Of a DNA stretch of 64,000 nt, positions 53,040-62,380 are shown one piece after another. This DNA comes from Blastococcus capsensis. Lineage in GTDB: Bacteria; Actinomycetota; Actinomycetes; Mycobacteriales; Geodermatophilaceae. The notes beneath the pieces are model-generated. The model saw only the letters and a program-made list of their open reading frames with translations. It made no database searches and was not told where the DNA came from. The stretch covers positions 1 through 64,000 of the forward strand of contig NZ_JASNNW010000010.1 in assembly GCF_030165005.1 (NCBI RefSeq). The letters are read 5' to 3'. Made by a program: the position numbers and the translations under genes. Position 1 is the first letter of the stretch. Every line of letters begins with the position of its first letter.

Positions 53040-53969
53040 ATGGATCCCCGCACCACCACCGGCCGTCGTCGCCGGGCCCCCCGCGCCCGCCGTCGTCCGC
53101 CGGCGACCGTCCGCCGCCCCGCGCTGTACCTGGGCGTGGCCGCCGCCGGCGCCGTCATGGTCAACGTGCTCGTCGGTGTCGACCCCGCCGCCCAGGCCGA
53201 GCCCGGGACGCCTCGGTCGATCAGCGTCGCCCAGGAACTGGGGCTCTCCGCCCAGTCCGCACCCGTCGACGTGACCGAGGACCTCGAGCCGCTGCAGGAC
53301 CTCGCGGCCAGCCGCAGCACGCGGGAAGCCGAGCAGGCCGCCGCGCAGCAGGCGCAGGCCGCTGCCGACCAGGTCGTGCTCGACCAGCAGAAGGCCGAGG
53401 CAGAGGCGGCCGCCCAGGCACAGGCGGCCGCGGAGGCACAGGCGGCCGCCCAGGCACAGGCGGCCGCGGCCGCCCAGGCGGCTGCCGAGGCAGAGGCCCG
53501 GGTTGCCGAGGAACGGGCCGCCGCCCAGGCCCAGGCGGCCGCGCCCACCCCCCGGCAGCAGGCGACCGAGGCGGCCACCGCGGCCGCCTCGGTGGCGGCC
53601 ACCGCGGTCGCCCGGATCACCAACAGCGCCGGGAGCGTCCGGTCGCAGGTGCAGCGCGCCGCCGACGCGGTGGTCAGCAACGTCCCGGGCGCCGGCAGCA
53701 TCACCCTCGGCGGCACCCGGGCCAGCGCGGCCGACCCGGGCGGGCACCCTTCGGGCCTGGCGCTGGACTACATGGTCATGTCCGACGCCGCCCTCGGGGA
53801 CGCGATCGTCGCCTACCACCGGGCGCACTGGGCCGAGCTGGGCGTGGACTACCTGATCTGGCAGCAGCGGATGCTGTCCTCCCCGGGCGGCTCCTGGAAG
53901 GCCATGGAGAACCGGGGCAGCGCGACCGCCAACCACTACGACCACGTGCACGTGAACTACCGGGGCTGA
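53040..53969 (+). CDS. Secreted coiled-coil wall-enzyme-like protein (ARB_07466/VanY-like C-terminal domain)
   Basis: A 309-residue protein: basic N-terminus with a membrane segment (RRPALYLGVAAAGAVMVNVL), a long Ala/Gln/Glu coiled coil (about 85-170), a Thr/Ala linker, and a C-terminal domain of about 95 residues with GGHPSGLALDYMVMSD and NHYDHVHVNY (the metal ligands and catalytic residues of the DD-peptidase-like fold, from the HxxxxxxD and HxH). It sits directly downstream of a c-di-AMP riboswitch, like RpfA/cell-wall enzymes. ATG 53040 is the natural start. Confidence 0.85.
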   Translation: MDPRTTTGRRRRAPRARRRPPATVRRPALYLGVAAAGAVMVNVLVGVDPAAQAEPGTPRSISVAQELGLSAQSAPVDVTEDLEPLQDLAASRSTREAEQAAAQQAQAAADQVVLDQQKAEAEAAAQAQAAAEAQAAAQAQAAAAAQAAAEAEARVAEERAAAQAQAAAPTPRQQATEAATAAASVAATAVARITNSAGSVRSQVQRAADAVVSNVPGAGSITLGGTRASAADPGGHPSGLALDYMVMSDAALGDAIVAYHRAHWAELGVDYLIWQQRMLSSPGGSWKAMENRGSATANHYDHVHVNYRG

Positions 53970-54194
53970 GCCGCCGGGGCCGGTCGGCCGCTACGTCAGC
54001 TTCCGGACGGCCGGCCTCGGCAGGACCGGCAAGGCCAGGCCGATGGACCCCCAGGGCCGGGTGCGGACGTAGGCCTTCGGATCCCGGCCGCGCCGAGGGT
54101 TCAGCGCCGCGCCGGGCGGGCACTCCACCCCCTGGACAGCGACCGGACGACGGGCGGGGACGATCCCGCACCGGGGAGCACGGAGGGACCGGGA

Positions 54195-56060
54195 GTGAGC
54201 ACCGTCGAGACGGGCCACCGGTTCCTCGACGACCGGTACGAGCTCGAGGACCTGATCGCCGTCGGCGGCATGGGCGAGGTCTGGCGGGCGCGCGACGTGC
54301 TACTCGACCGCCTGGTGGCGGTCAAGCTGCTGCGCAGCGGGACCGCCGGCGACCCCGTCTTCATCGCCCGCTTCCGCTCCGAGGCGCGGCACGCGGCGGC
54401 CCTGAGCCACCCGAACATCGCCGCCGTCCTGGACTACGGGGAGACGACGGCCGCGGGCACCGGGGAGAAGCTGGCCTACCTGGTGATGGAACTGGTCGAT
54501 GGCGCGCCGCTGTCCGCGCGGCTGAGCGCCGAGGGCTCGCTCGACACGGCGACCACGCTGTCGGTGCTGCGGCAGGCGGCCGCCGGCCTGGCCGAGGCGC
54601 ACCGCGCCGGCGTCGTCCACCGCGACGTCAAGCCGGCCAACATCCTGGTCCGGCCCGACGGCACGGTGAAGCTCACCGACTTCGGCATCTCGTGGTCGGC
54701 GGGCAGCGTGCCTCTCACCCGTACCGGCCAGGTGATCGGCACGGCGCAGTACATGTCGCCCGAGCAGGCCATGGGGGAGCAGGTCGGCCCGGCCAGCGAC
54801 GTCTACGCCCTGGGCATGGTCGGGTACGAGTCGCTGACCGGCCACACGGCGTTCGAGGGCGACAACCCGGTCACCGTCGCGCTGAAGCAGGTGCAGGAGC
54901 GTCCCGAGCCCTTGCCGGCCGAGCTCCCGCAGGACGTCCGTGCGCTCATCGACGCCGCCCTGGTGAAGGACCCCGAAGAACGGCTGCCCGACGGCGAGGC
55001 GTTCCTGACGGCCGTCGAGGAGACCCTCGCCCGGCCGTCGGTCACGGCCTCGCTCACCAGGCCGGTGTCCGTCGCGGCCCGGCCGGTGGTGAGCCCGCCG
55101 GTCGAGCAGCAGCCCCTGCGGCGGGGCGCCCTGCTGGTCCTCCTGCCGCTGCTGGCGTTCCTGGGTCTCGGGCTCGGCGCGTACGTCGTGCTGGTCGACT
55201 CACCGCCCTCCGACGTCGCCAGGTCCGCGGAGGTGACCTCGGCACCGACGGCGACCGGCATGGAACTGGCCGCCGCCGACTACGTCGGGCGCCCGGTCGA
55301 GGACGTCGTCGCCGACCTGACCGCCCTCGGCCTCACCGTCCGCCAGGAGGAGGTCATCTCGGGCAGCGCCCCGGGCACCGTGGTCGGGCTGGAACCGGCC
55401 GGCACGGCGCTGGAGCGCGGTGCCGAGGTCCTGCTCCGCGTCGCGGGGCCGCCGGCCGACGTGGTCGCCCCGCCGGCCGACGTGCCGTCCCCGGTCGGCA
55501 CCCCGGAGCCGGCCCCCGAACCTGTCGTGACCAGCGCCCCGGAGAGCGACGAGGCCCCGGTGGTCCCCTCACCGGCACCGCCGGCGGAGGAGACGACAGG
55601 CGCGGGCAGCGACTCCCCGGCCACGCCGGCGGACCAGACCCCGGACACGCCGGCAGGCGAGGGCACGGACACCGCGACGCCGACCACCCCGACCGACGAC
55701 GGCGATCCCGGCACGGATACGCCGACCTCGCCGCCGGAGGACGGCGGCAGCCAGGCGCCGACCTCGCCGCCGGAGGAGGGTGGCAGCCAGACGCCGACCT
55801 CGCCGCCGGAGGATGGCGGCAGCCAGACGCCGACCTCGCCGCCGGAGGAGGGTGGCAGCCAGACGCCGACCTCGCCGCCGGAGGAGGGTGGCAGCCAGAC
55901 GCCGACCTCGCCGCCGGAGGACGGTGGCACCCAGACGCCGACCTCGCCGCCGGAGGACGGCGGCACCCAGGCGCCGACCTCGCCGCCGGAGGACGGCGGC
56001 ACGGAGACCGGCGCGACCCCGACGGCGGACGCCGAACCCACCACGCCGGCGTCGGCCTGA
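54195..56060 (+). CDS. PASTA-type Ser/Thr protein kinase with repeat tail
   Basis: A 621-residue transmembrane kinase (GTG start). Kinase domain about 10-285: glycine loop VGGMGEVWRARD, catalytic Lys in LVAVKLLRS, VVHRDVKPANILV, DFGIS, GTAQYMSPEQ. Helix about 312-335 (ALLVLLPLLAFLGLGLGAYV). One PASTA domain about 358-420 (VGRPVEDVVADLTALGLTV, PGTVVGLEPAG). The tail to 605 is Pro/Thr/Ser/Asp-rich with a 12-residue repeat. PASTA kinases sense muropeptides or lipid II and regulate growth and wall synthesis. Lies right after a riboswitch-controlled wall enzyme. Confidence 0.95.
   Translation: MSTVETGHRFLDDRYELEDLIAVGGMGEVWRARDVLLDRLVAVKLLRSGTAGDPVFIARFRSEARHAAALSHPNIAAVLDYGETTAAGTGEKLAYLVMELVDGAPLSARLSAEGSLDTATTLSVLRQAAAGLAEAHRAGVVHRDVKPANILVRPDGTVKLTDFGISWSAGSVPLTRTGQVIGTAQYMSPEQAMGEQVGPASDVYALGMVGYESLTGHTAFEGDNPVTVALKQVQERPEPLPAELPQDVRALIDAALVKDPEERLPDGEAFLTAVEETLARPSVTASLTRPVSVAARPVVSPPVEQQPLRRGALLVLLPLLAFLGLGLGAYVVLVDSPPSDVARSAEVTSAPTATGMELAAADYVGRPVEDVVADLTALGLTVRQEEVISGSAPGTVVGLEPAGTALERGAEVLLRVAGPPADVVAPPADVPSPVGTPEPAPEPVVTSAPESDEAPVVPSPAPPAEETTGAGSDSPATPADQTPDTPAGEGTDTATPTTPTDDGDPGTDTPTSPPEDGGSQAPTSPPEEGGSQTPTSPPEDGGSQTPTSPPEEGGSQTPTSPPEEGGSQTPTSPPEDGGTQTPTSPPEDGGTQAPTSPPEDGGTETGATPTADAEPTTPASA
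55722..56009 (+). repeat. Eight 36-bp repeats coding PTSPPE(D/E)GG(S/T)Q(T/A)
   Basis: Eight in-frame copies of a 12-residue unit run from 55722 to 56009 in the extracellular tail of the kinase. Copies differ by a few conservative changes (Asp/Glu, Ser/Thr), and the last ends in ET instead of QT. Length variation is likely between strains. Confidence 0.9.
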
Positions 56061-56067
56061 CCGGCCC

Positions 56068-57036
56068 TCAGCCGCGGAGGCGCAGCAGCACCTTGCCGGT
56101 GGCCCGGCGCTCGTCGAGCTCGAGCACCGCCCGCGCGGCGTCCTCGAGGGGGTGGATCGAGCCCACCGGCGGCTCCAGGGCGCCGCGCTCCAGCAGCGGC
56201 AGCAGCTCCCGCCACTGCTGCTGCGGATAGCCGGGGTCCCCGCTCCAGAACGCGCCCCACCCGACACCGACCACCGAGACGTTGTTCAGCAGCAGCCGGT
56301 TGACCTTGACCGTCGGGATCTCCCCGCCGGTGAAGCCGAGCACGAGCAACCGGCCCTCCCGCCCCAGGCTGCGCAGGGAGTCGGTGAACCGGTCCCCGCC
56401 GACCGGGTCGACGACGACGTCGGCGCCGGCGCCGCCCGTGAGGTCCCGGACCCGGTCCCGGAACCCGTCGGCGAGCACGACGTCGTCGGCACCGGCGCCC
56501 CGGGCCACCCTTCCCTTGTCCTCGGTCGAGACCACGGCGAGCACCCGGGCCCCGGCGGCCTTGGCCAGCTGCACGGCAGCCGTCCCCAGGCCACCGGCGG
56601 CGCCGTGCACGAGCACCGTCTCGCCGGCGGCCAGCCGGCCGCGCCGGTGCAGCGCGAAGTGCATGGTCAGGTAGTTCATCGGGAGGGCGGCGCCCTGCTC
56701 GAAGCTGGCGCCCTCCGGCAGGGGGAAGACCAGCGCCGGATCCGCGGCGGCGACCTCGGCGAACCCGCCGAAGGCCGGGAATGCCGCCACCCGCTGGCCG
56801 GCCCGCAGCCCGCTGCCCTCCGGGGCGCTGCGCACGGTGCCGGCGATCTCGCTGCCCGGCACGAAGGGCAGCGGCGGCTTGAGCTGGTACTCGCCGCGGC
56901 TGAGCAGCACCTCGGGGAAGGTGACCCCGGCGGTGTGCACGTCGACGAGCACCTTGCCCTCGCCGTCGGGCTCGGGGAGGTCGACGACCTGGATCGCGGC
57001 GGGGCCGTCGTGGGAGCTGATCTGGGCGGCGCGCAC
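56068..57036 (-). CDS. NADPH:quinone oxidoreductase / zinc-less medium-chain dehydrogenase
   Basis: A 322-residue MDR-superfamily protein: FVPGSEIAGTVRSAPEG, FGGFAEVAAAD, VLVHGAAGGLGTAAVQLAK (nucleotide-binding), and DVVVDPVGGDRFTDSLR. Without catalytic zinc ligands it should be a quinone or enoyl reductase using NADPH. GTG 57036 has GGAGG upstream. Adjacent to the kinase tail-to-tail. Confidence 0.9.
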   Translation of the reverse strand: MRAAQISSHDGPAAIQVVDLPEPDGEGKVLVDVHTAGVTFPEVLLSRGEYQLKPPLPFVPGSEIAGTVRSAPEGSGLRAGQRVAAFPAFGGFAEVAAADPALVFPLPEGASFEQGAALPMNYLTMHFALHRRGRLAAGETVLVHGAAGGLGTAAVQLAKAAGARVLAVVSTEDKGRVARGAGADDVVLADGFRDRVRDLTGGAGADVVVDPVGGDRFTDSLRSLGREGRLLVLGFTGGEIPTVKVNRLLLNNVSVVGVGWGAFWSGDPGYPQQQWRELLPLLERGALEPPVGSIHPLEDAARAVLELDERRATGKVLLRLRG

Positions 57037-57151
57037 GGTTGTCCTCCTGCGGTGGGGGAGTGGCCGGTGCACCGCGGGATCGGGGCACCGGACCGGGGAG
57101 AGCGAGCGTGTCAGACGCCGCCCGCGCCCGGTCCGGCCGGGAATCGGGCGC

Positions 57152-57295
57152 TCAGAGCAGCCGGTCGAGGTCGTCCGGACCGGGGTCGGTGCCACCGGAG
57201 TCGGGCAGCGGCGAGGTGTCGGGCAGGTCGTCGTCCGGAGGCTCGGCGGCGACCGGCCCCTCGGCGTACAGGGTGTCGGGGTCCTGGGGGTCCAT
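57152..57295 (-). CDS. Small acidic protein (47 aa)
   Basis: A 47-residue acidic, Pro/Asp-rich protein (MDPQDPDTLYAEGPVAAEPP, DDDLPDTSPLPDSG, ending GPDDLDRLL). Starts at ATG 57295; GTG 57307 or 57313, with a promoter so close that translation would be leaderless, are alternatives. No family recognised. A near-perfect stress promoter (57317-57341) is the main argument for its being real. Confidence 0.55.
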   Translation of the reverse strand: MDPQDPDTLYAEGPVAAEPPDDDLPDTSPLPDSGGTDPGPDDLDRLL

Positions 57296-57316
57296 CTCGC
57301 GCGGCACGGGCACCGT

Positions 57317-57341
57317 CTACCCGGCCCGGGTGGGGCCGAAC
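57317..57341 (-). promoter_or_regulatory. SigB/SigF-type promoter of the small acidic gene
   Basis: Minus strand: GTTC (57338-57341), exactly 15 bases, GGGTAG (57317-57322). Start of transcription about 57310. Confidence 0.6.
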
Positions 57342-57357
57342 GCGGCCGGGCCCGCGG

Positions 57358-58836
57358 TCAGGTTCCGCAGAAGGTGCGGTAGACGCCGAAGTCCTGCGGC
57401 GCGGGGGCGGCGTAGCGGTCCAGGCCCGGCCGCTGGTCGTAGGGCGCGGTCACCGCTTCCAGCAGCCGGTCCAGCGGGCCCAGGTCGCCGCCGGTCGCTG
57501 CGTCGAGGGCCTCCTCGACCAGGTGGTTGCGCGGGATGTAGACGGGGTTGACCCGGTCCATGCCATCGGGGTCCGGCTGCAGGGCGCGCCAGCGCGCCAG
57601 CCAGCCGTCGATGCCGGCGAGGTCGAGGAAGAGCAACCGGGTGGGCTCGACGTCGCCCCGGGCGGCCGCCGCCAGGCCGCGGAAGAACGTCGTGAGGTCG
57701 ACGTGGTCTCGGTGGAGCAGCTCGAGGAGGTCGACGGCGAGGCTCGCCACCGTGTCGTCGTCGGAGTTCCCGGCCAGGCCGAGCTTGGTCCGCATGCCGG
57801 CGGTCCAGGCGGCCTCGTACCGGGGGCGGAAGCCGCGGAGGGCCTCCACGGCCACCGGGACGGCCTGCGCCTCGTCGTCGTGGAGCAGGGGGAGCAGCGC
57901 CTCGGCCAGCCGGGCGAGGTTCCACTCGGCGACCAGCGGCTGGTTGCCGTAGGCGTACCGGCCGCCGGTGTCGATGGAGCTGTAGACGGTGGCCGGGTCG
58001 AACGCGTCGAGGAAGGCGCACGGACCGTAGTCGATGGTCTCGCCGGAGACGGTCATGTTGTCGGTGTTCATGACCCCGTGGACGAAGCCGACGAGCATCC
58101 ACGACGCCACGAGCGAGGCCTGGACGGAGACGACCGCCTCGAACAGCGCGAGGTAGGGGTTCTCCGCGCGGGCGGCTCCTCCTCCACCCGTCCCGACCTC
58201 GTGCCGGGCGATCGCGTGGTCGGCCAGCCGGCGCAGCACGTCGAGGTCGTCGGTGGCCCGCGCGTACTGGAAGCTGCCCACCCGCAGGTGGCTGCTCGCC
58301 ACCCGGGCGAGCACCGCTCCGGGCAGCAGGGTCTCCCGGCGCACCTGGCGCCCGGTCGCCACGACGGCGAGGGAGCGGGTGGTGGGGATGCCGAGGGCGT
58401 GCATCGCCTCGCTGATCACGTACTCCCGCAGCATGGGCCCGACCGCGGCGAGGCCGTCGCCGCCGCGGGCGAACGGCGTCCGGCCGGATCCCTTGAGATG
58501 CAGGTCCCGGAGCCGGCCCTCGGCGTCGACCAGCTCGCCGAGCAGCAGGGCCCGCCCGTCGCCCAGCCGCGGGACGAACCCGCCGAACTGGTGACCCGCG
58601 TAGGCCTGCGCCACCGGGGTGGCGCCGTCGGGGACCTCGGTGCCGACGAGCAGGCGCAGACCCGCGGGCGTGCGCAGTGCGGCCGGGTCGAGGCCGAGCT
58701 CGGTGGCCAGCGGCTCGTTCAGCGCGAGCAGCCGCGGCTCGGGCGCCTCCTCGGCCCGCCAGGGGACCGCCAGCTCACCGAGTTCCCGGAAGAAACGGTC
58801 GGAGAGGGACAGGGTCGGCGGCGGTGCGACGCTCAC
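57358..58836 (-). CDS. selO: Protein adenylyltransferase SelO (YdiU family)
   Basis: A 492-residue pseudokinase of the SelO family, which transfers AMP to Ser/Thr/Tyr of target proteins under oxidative stress. Present: [42 protein letters not shown], the conserved [21 protein letters not shown] (NTDN and DYGP metal/nucleotide residues) and the terminal YRTFCGT, the Cys version of the Sec-containing end in eukaryotes. GTG 58836. Full length. Confidence 0.95.
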   Translation of the reverse strand: MSVAPPPTLSLSDRFFRELGELAVPWRAEEAPEPRLLALNEPLATELGLDPAALRTPAGLRLLVGTEVPDGATPVAQAYAGHQFGGFVPRLGDGRALLLGELVDAEGRLRDLHLKGSGRTPFARGGDGLAAVGPMLREYVISEAMHALGIPTTRSLAVVATGRQVRRETLLPGAVLARVASSHLRVGSFQYARATDDLDVLRRLADHAIARHEVGTGGGGAARAENPYLALFEAVVSVQASLVASWMLVGFVHGVMNTDNMTVSGETIDYGPCAFLDAFDPATVYSSIDTGGRYAYGNQPLVAEWNLARLAEALLPLLHDDEAQAVPVAVEALRGFRPRYEAAWTAGMRTKLGLAGNSDDDTVASLAVDLLELLHRDHVDLTTFFRGLAAAARGDVEPTRLLFLDLAGIDGWLARWRALQPDPDGMDRVNPVYIPRNHLVEEALDAATGGDLGPLDRLLEAVTAPYDQRPGLDRYAAPAPQDFGVYRTFCGT

Positions 58837-58889
58837 CGGATCGAGGGTACGTGGAATCCCGGCTCGCCCACCGGGCCCGGGCCGGGTGA

Positions 58890-59804
58890 TCAGCGGGGGC
58901 GCCGGCGGACCATGCCCTCCTGCGCCACGGTGGCGACCAGCCGGCCCGACCGGTCGAAGATCCGGCCACGGCAGAGGGTCCGGCCGCCGCCGGCCCAGCT
59001 GCTCTCCTGGTCGTAGAAGAGCCACTGGTCCACCCGGGCCGGCTGGTGGAACCAGACGGCGTGGTCCAGGCTCGCCGCCGCGACGCCGGGTGCCCGGATG
59101 GTGGTCGCGTGCGGGGCCAGGGCGGCGCCGAGGAGCAGCATGTCCGACGCGTACGCGACGCCGCAGCTGTGCGCCAGCGGCTTGTCGGGCAGCGGTTCGC
59201 GGCTGCGCAGCCAGAACCGCTGCCGCGGGTCGGCGGTCTCGCCCCGGGCCGCGGCGGCCCGGGGCAGCTCGCCGACGAAGCGGAAGTCGAACGCGTGCCG
59301 CTCGGCGAGCCAGTCGAGCCACTGGCGGACCGGGCCGTCGGTCGTGGCCGCCGCCTCCTCGAGCGGGGGCAGCTCATCCGGGGCGGGCGCGTCCAGCTGC
59401 GGCAGCTGGTGCCGCCACCCCTCCTCGGGCGCCTGGAACGACGCGGTGAGCACGAAGACGGCGGCGCCGTGCTGCTCGGCGACGACGGACCGGAGCGTGT
59501 AGCTCCCGCCGTCCCGTACCGGTGCCACGCGGAAGTCGGTGGGGGCGGTGACGTCGCCCGGCCGCAGGAAGTGACCGTGGATCGAGTGCACCGCCCGCTC
59601 GGCCGGCACCGTGCGCCCGGCGGCCAGCAGCGCCTGGGCGGCGACCGCGCCGCCGAAGGCGTGCCCGGCGACGGTGCTGCGGGGAGCGGCGGTGAACACC
59701 CCCTCCTCGACCGGGGTCAGGTCCAGCAGACCGGCCAGCCCCGCGGGCGTCGCGCCGGGGCGGCGGACCACTGCCGGCGGGTAGTCGCCGCGGTGCGGGT
59801 CCAT
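58890..59804 (-). CDS. tesB: Acyl-CoA thioesterase II
   Basis: A 304-residue double-hotdog thioesterase that hydrolyses acyl-CoA esters. Features: [20 protein letters not shown] and [17 protein letters not shown] in the first hotdog, [20 protein letters not shown] (with the catalytic Asp and neighbouring residues) and [13 protein letters not shown] in the second. ATG 59804. It is divergent from the TetR-ferredoxin-P450 operon and shares its control region with the palindrome at 59838-59861. Confidence 0.95.
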   Translation of the reverse strand: MDPHRGDYPPAVVRRPGATPAGLAGLLDLTPVEEGVFTAAPRSTVAGHAFGGAVAAQALLAAGRTVPAERAVHSIHGHFLRPGDVTAPTDFRVAPVRDGGSYTLRSVVAEQHGAAVFVLTASFQAPEEGWRHQLPQLDAPAPDELPPLEEAAATTDGPVRQWLDWLAERHAFDFRFVGELPRAAAARGETADPRQRFWLRSREPLPDKPLAHSCGVAYASDMLLLGAALAPHATTIRAPGVAAASLDHAVWFHQPARVDQWLFYDQESSWAGGGRTLCRGRIFDRSGRLVATVAQEGMVRRRPR

Positions 59805-59829
59805 GTGCCGTCCTTCCCGTCGGGGCCCC

Positions 59830-59858
59830 TTGACCTGTGAATTGAATCACCCTTCAAT
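59830..59858 (+). promoter_or_regulatory. Promoter of the TetR-ferredoxin-P450 operon
   Basis: TTGACC (59830-59835), 17 bases, TTCAAT (59853-59858); the start of transcription would be about 59866, the A of the TetR ATG, so the message looks leaderless. Both boxes lie within or next to the operator palindrome. Confidence 0.55.
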
Positions 59859-59861
59859 TCA
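59838..59861. promoter_or_regulatory. Perfect inverted repeat, probable TetR operator
   Basis: Arms TGAATTGAA (59838-59846) and TTCAATTCA (59853-59861) are perfect complements, separated by 6 bases. The site is AT-rich in a GC-rich genome and covers the TetR promoter -10, ending 4 bases before the TetR ATG. It sits between the divergent tesB and TetR genes, so the TetR protein probably represses its own operon and perhaps tesB. Confidence 0.75.
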
Positions 59862-59865
59862 GGCC

Positions 59866-60483
59866 ATGGGCCGCACCGCGGGAGCCACCGCCGCCGAGAC
59901 GCGTGAGCGCTTGCTGCGGGCGGCCGCCGACGTCTTCGCAGGCCGGGGCTACCAGGGCACCCGCGTCTCGGACATCGCCGACGCGGCCGGCGTGAGCAAC
60001 GGCGCCCTCTACGCCTACTTCTCCTCGAAGGCCGAGCTCCTCGTCGGCGCGCTGCGGGCCCACGGCCGGCGACAGCTCGCCGATCTGGTCGCCGCCGACC
60101 CGGCCCGGTCGATCCCCGACCTGCTGCTGGAGACCGGCCGGTCGCTGCGCGGACGGCCGGAGGCCGATGCCTTCCTCGTGATCGAGGCGCTGGTCGCCGC
60201 CCGGAGGGACCAGGACGTCGCCGGGCCGATGCGCGACTACGTCCGCGAACGGGCCGACTGGCTCGCCGCGCTCGTCGGAGAGGCGCAGTCCCGCGGCGAG
60301 CTCGATCCGGCCCTGCCGCGGCGGGCGGTGGCACACCTGTGCCTGTCCCTGGCCGTCGGCGCGGCGCTGGTCACCACCGACGTGGACGACGTCGACGACG
60401 ACGAGTGGACCGACGTCCTGGTCTGGCTCGTCGCCGCGTTCGTCCCCGCCCACACCGGAGAACAGATGGGAACCGACGCATGA
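59866..60483 (+). CDS. TetR family transcriptional regulator
   Basis: A 205-residue regulator: HTH in LLRAAADVFAGRGYQGTRVS, DIADAAGVSNGALYAYFSSKAEL, and a C-terminal ligand domain (RRDQDVAGPMRDYVRERADW). Its stop TGA overlaps the ferredoxin start (60480-60483). It heads the operon TetR-ferredoxin-P450 and likely represses it. An inducer is likely an acyl-CoA or lipid, given the neighbouring thioesterase; this is inference. Confidence 0.9.
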   Translation: MGRTAGATAAETRERLLRAAADVFAGRGYQGTRVSDIADAAGVSNGALYAYFSSKAELLVGALRAHGRRQLADLVAADPARSIPDLLLETGRSLRGRPEADAFLVIEALVAARRDQDVAGPMRDYVRERADWLAALVGEAQSRGELDPALPRRAVAHLCLSLAVGAALVTTDVDDVDDDEWTDVLVWLVAAFVPAHTGEQMGTDA

Positions 60484-60686
60484 GAGTGCAGATCGACGCG
60501 GGGCTGTGCCAGGGGCACGGCCGCTGCTACGACCTCAGCCCCGACCTGTTCGGTGAGGACGAGGACGGCTACGGCACGGTGCCCGGCGACGGGCAGGTGC
60601 CGCCCGGGCGCGAGGACGGTGCCCGGCTGGCGGCCGCCAACTGCCCGGAGTCGGCCGTCGCCGTCCTGGAAGGGGCCGTGCGATGA
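60480..60686 (+). CDS. Ferredoxin ([3Fe-4S] type)
   Basis: A 68-residue ferredoxin. Cluster ligands: C10, then C16 with His13 where the second Cys of a 4Fe cluster would be (GLCQGHGRCYD), and C55 in NCPESAV. This CxxHxxC pattern fits one-cluster ferredoxins that feed electrons to P450s. It overlaps the TetR stop (4 bases) and the P450 start (4 bases) and should be the electron donor to that P450. Confidence 0.9.
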   Translation: MRVQIDAGLCQGHGRCYDLSPDLFGEDEDGYGTVPGDGQVPPGREDGARLAAANCPESAVAVLEGAVR

Positions 60687-61954
60687 CCGTCGACGACCGG
60701 TTCGCCGCCGACTACCGGGACCTGCGCCGGGACGTGCAGGAGGGCCGCAGCAACGAGGCCGTCACCGGGCCGGTCACCGACTGGACCTCCGACTTCTCCC
60801 ACCTCGAGCCGGAGTACGCCGACGGTGCCATCGGCGTCTGGGACGACCTGCGCCAGCGCTGCCCGATCGCGCACACCGACCGCTTCGGCGGGGCCTGGCT
60901 GCCCACCCGCTACGAGGACGTCGCCGCGATCGCCTACGACACCGACCGGTTCTCCTCGCGCGCGATCATCGTGAGCAATTTCCGGCCGCCGGTGAGCCTC
61001 GCGCCGGTCGGGGGCGCCCCGCCGATCTCGTCGGACCCGCCGTTCCACCACGACGCCCGCAAGCTGCTCCTGCCCGCGTTCACGAAGACGGCCGTGGCGA
61101 AGCAGGAGGCGTCCACCCGGGCGTTCTGCCACTCGCTGATCGACGCATTCCAGGGGCGGCCGGTGGTCGACGCCGCCGCCGAGTACGCCATGCACATCCC
61201 GATGCGGGTCATCGCGGACATGCTCGGCTTCCCACCCGAGGACGGACCGCAGTTCCAGGTGTTCGTGGCGGACGCGCTGGAGTCGGCCAACCAGCCGCCC
61301 GAGGAGCGGATCGAGCGCAGCGCCGCCCTGTTCGACTACCTGCTGACCCAGATCCGTGACCACGTCGCCTCCCCGCGCGACGACCTGACCCAGCACCTGA
61401 TCGGCGCTGAGCTGTACGGCAGCAAGCTCGAGCCGATGCACGTCGCCGGCACGATGGCCCTGCTGCTCATAGCCGGGATCGACACCACGTGGAGTGCCAT
61501 CGGAGCCTCGCTGTGGCACCTGGCGAGCAATCCCGCGGACCGGGAGCGCCTGCTCGCGGAGCCGGAGCTGCTGCCCACGGCGATGGAGGAGTTCCTGCGC
61601 GCCTACGCCCCGGTCACCATGGCGCGGCTGGTCAAGGAGGACATGCACTGGCAGGGCGTGGAGATGAAAGCCGACGACTGGGTACTGCTGCCCTTCCCGG
61701 CCGCCAACCGCGACCCCGAGCACGTCGACCGCGCCGACGAGGTGGTCATCGACCGGCAGGTGAACCGGCACGCCGCATTCGGCCTGGGCATCCACCGCTG
61801 CGTCGGCTCGCACCTGGCGCGGATGGAGCTGCGCGTCGCGCTCGAGGTGTGGCTGGAGCGGGTGCCGGAGTTCTCGCTGGCCGACCCCGCTGGAGTCGTG
61901 TGGTCGGCCGGTCAGATCCGCGGGCCCCGCACGCTCCCGCTGACCATCGGCTGA
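60683..61954 (+). CDS. Cytochrome P450
   Basis: A 423-residue P450. I-helix oxygen-binding motif AGIDTT, ExxR in MEEFLRAYAP, and the haem-binding FGLGIHRCVG with Cys373. N-terminal RCPIAHTDRFGGAWLPTRYEDV is typical of bacterial CYPs. Substrate unknown. Coupled to its ferredoxin by an ATGA overlap; a matching ferredoxin reductase is not in the window. The TetR and a divergent acyl-CoA thioesterase suggest a hydrophobic acyl or terpenoid substrate. Confidence 0.95.
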   Translation: MTVDDRFAADYRDLRRDVQEGRSNEAVTGPVTDWTSDFSHLEPEYADGAIGVWDDLRQRCPIAHTDRFGGAWLPTRYEDVAAIAYDTDRFSSRAIIVSNFRPPVSLAPVGGAPPISSDPPFHHDARKLLLPAFTKTAVAKQEASTRAFCHSLIDAFQGRPVVDAAAEYAMHIPMRVIADMLGFPPEDGPQFQVFVADALESANQPPEERIERSAALFDYLLTQIRDHVASPRDDLTQHLIGAELYGSKLEPMHVAGTMALLLIAGIDTTWSAIGASLWHLASNPADRERLLAEPELLPTAMEEFLRAYAPVTMARLVKEDMHWQGVEMKADDWVLLPFPAANRDPEHVDRADEVVIDRQVNRHAAFGLGIHRCVGSHLARMELRVALEVWLERVPEFSLADPAGVVWSAGQIRGPRTLPLTIG

Positions 61955-62014
61955 CGTCCCGCACCCCGGGACGGTCGGCCGTCCCCGGCGGTCGGTGTGG
62001 TCGGGGCGGCGGTG

Positions 62015-62380
62015 TCAGGCGCTGATCGAGCTGCGGCGCTGCAGGCGCACCCGACGGCGCTCCCGCTCCGAGAGCCCGCCCCAGATGCCGAACCGCTCGT
62101 CGCTGGCCAGGGCGTACTCCAGGCACTCGGCCCGCACCGGGCAGCCGGCGCAGACCCGCTTGGCGTCCCGCGTGGAGCCGCCCTTGTCCGGGAAGAAGGC
62201 CTCGGGGTCGGTCTCGGCGCACAGCGCGTCCAGCCGCCACTCGTCGTCGGCGCCGGTGGCTGCCCACTCCGGGGCGTCGAAGGGCCGGTTCCACTCGGGC
62301 GCGTCGAACGGCTCGGGCACCGGCGGGGCGGCGGGCACGCCGGGGAGGAGCGTCAGGGACGGGCGGGAGAAGGAAGGCAT
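62015..62380 (-). CDS. whiB2: WhiB family regulator (WhiB2/WhmD-like)
   Basis: A 121-residue redox-sensitive iron-sulfur regulator. The four Cys ligands are in [20 protein letters not shown] and [20 protein letters not shown] follows and the basic C-terminus is [13 protein letters not shown]. WhiB2-type proteins control septation. I take ATG 62380 (with GAGGAG 7 bases upstream) rather than the ATG at 62407. The symbol is by resemblance, not phylogeny. Confidence 0.9.
   Translation of the reverse strand: MPSFSRPSLTLLPGVPAAPPVPEPFDAPEWNRPFDAPEWAATGADDEWRLDALCAETDPEAFFPDKGGSTRDAKRVCAGCPVRAECLEYALASDERFGIWGGLSERERRRVRLQRRSSISA

Noticed and set aside
53991..54090. Minus-strand tail reading DPKAYVRTRPWGSIGLALPV, like the end of a membrane protein
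   Set aside because: Only about 30 residues and no start, promoter or family; may be a remnant but cannot be supported as a gene.
52928..56230. An 1100-codon open frame on the + strand over the coiled-coil enzyme and kinase
   Set aside because: Same strand but shifted frame relative to both genes; Arg/Gly/Pro-rich, no motif, and it crosses two real gene ends.
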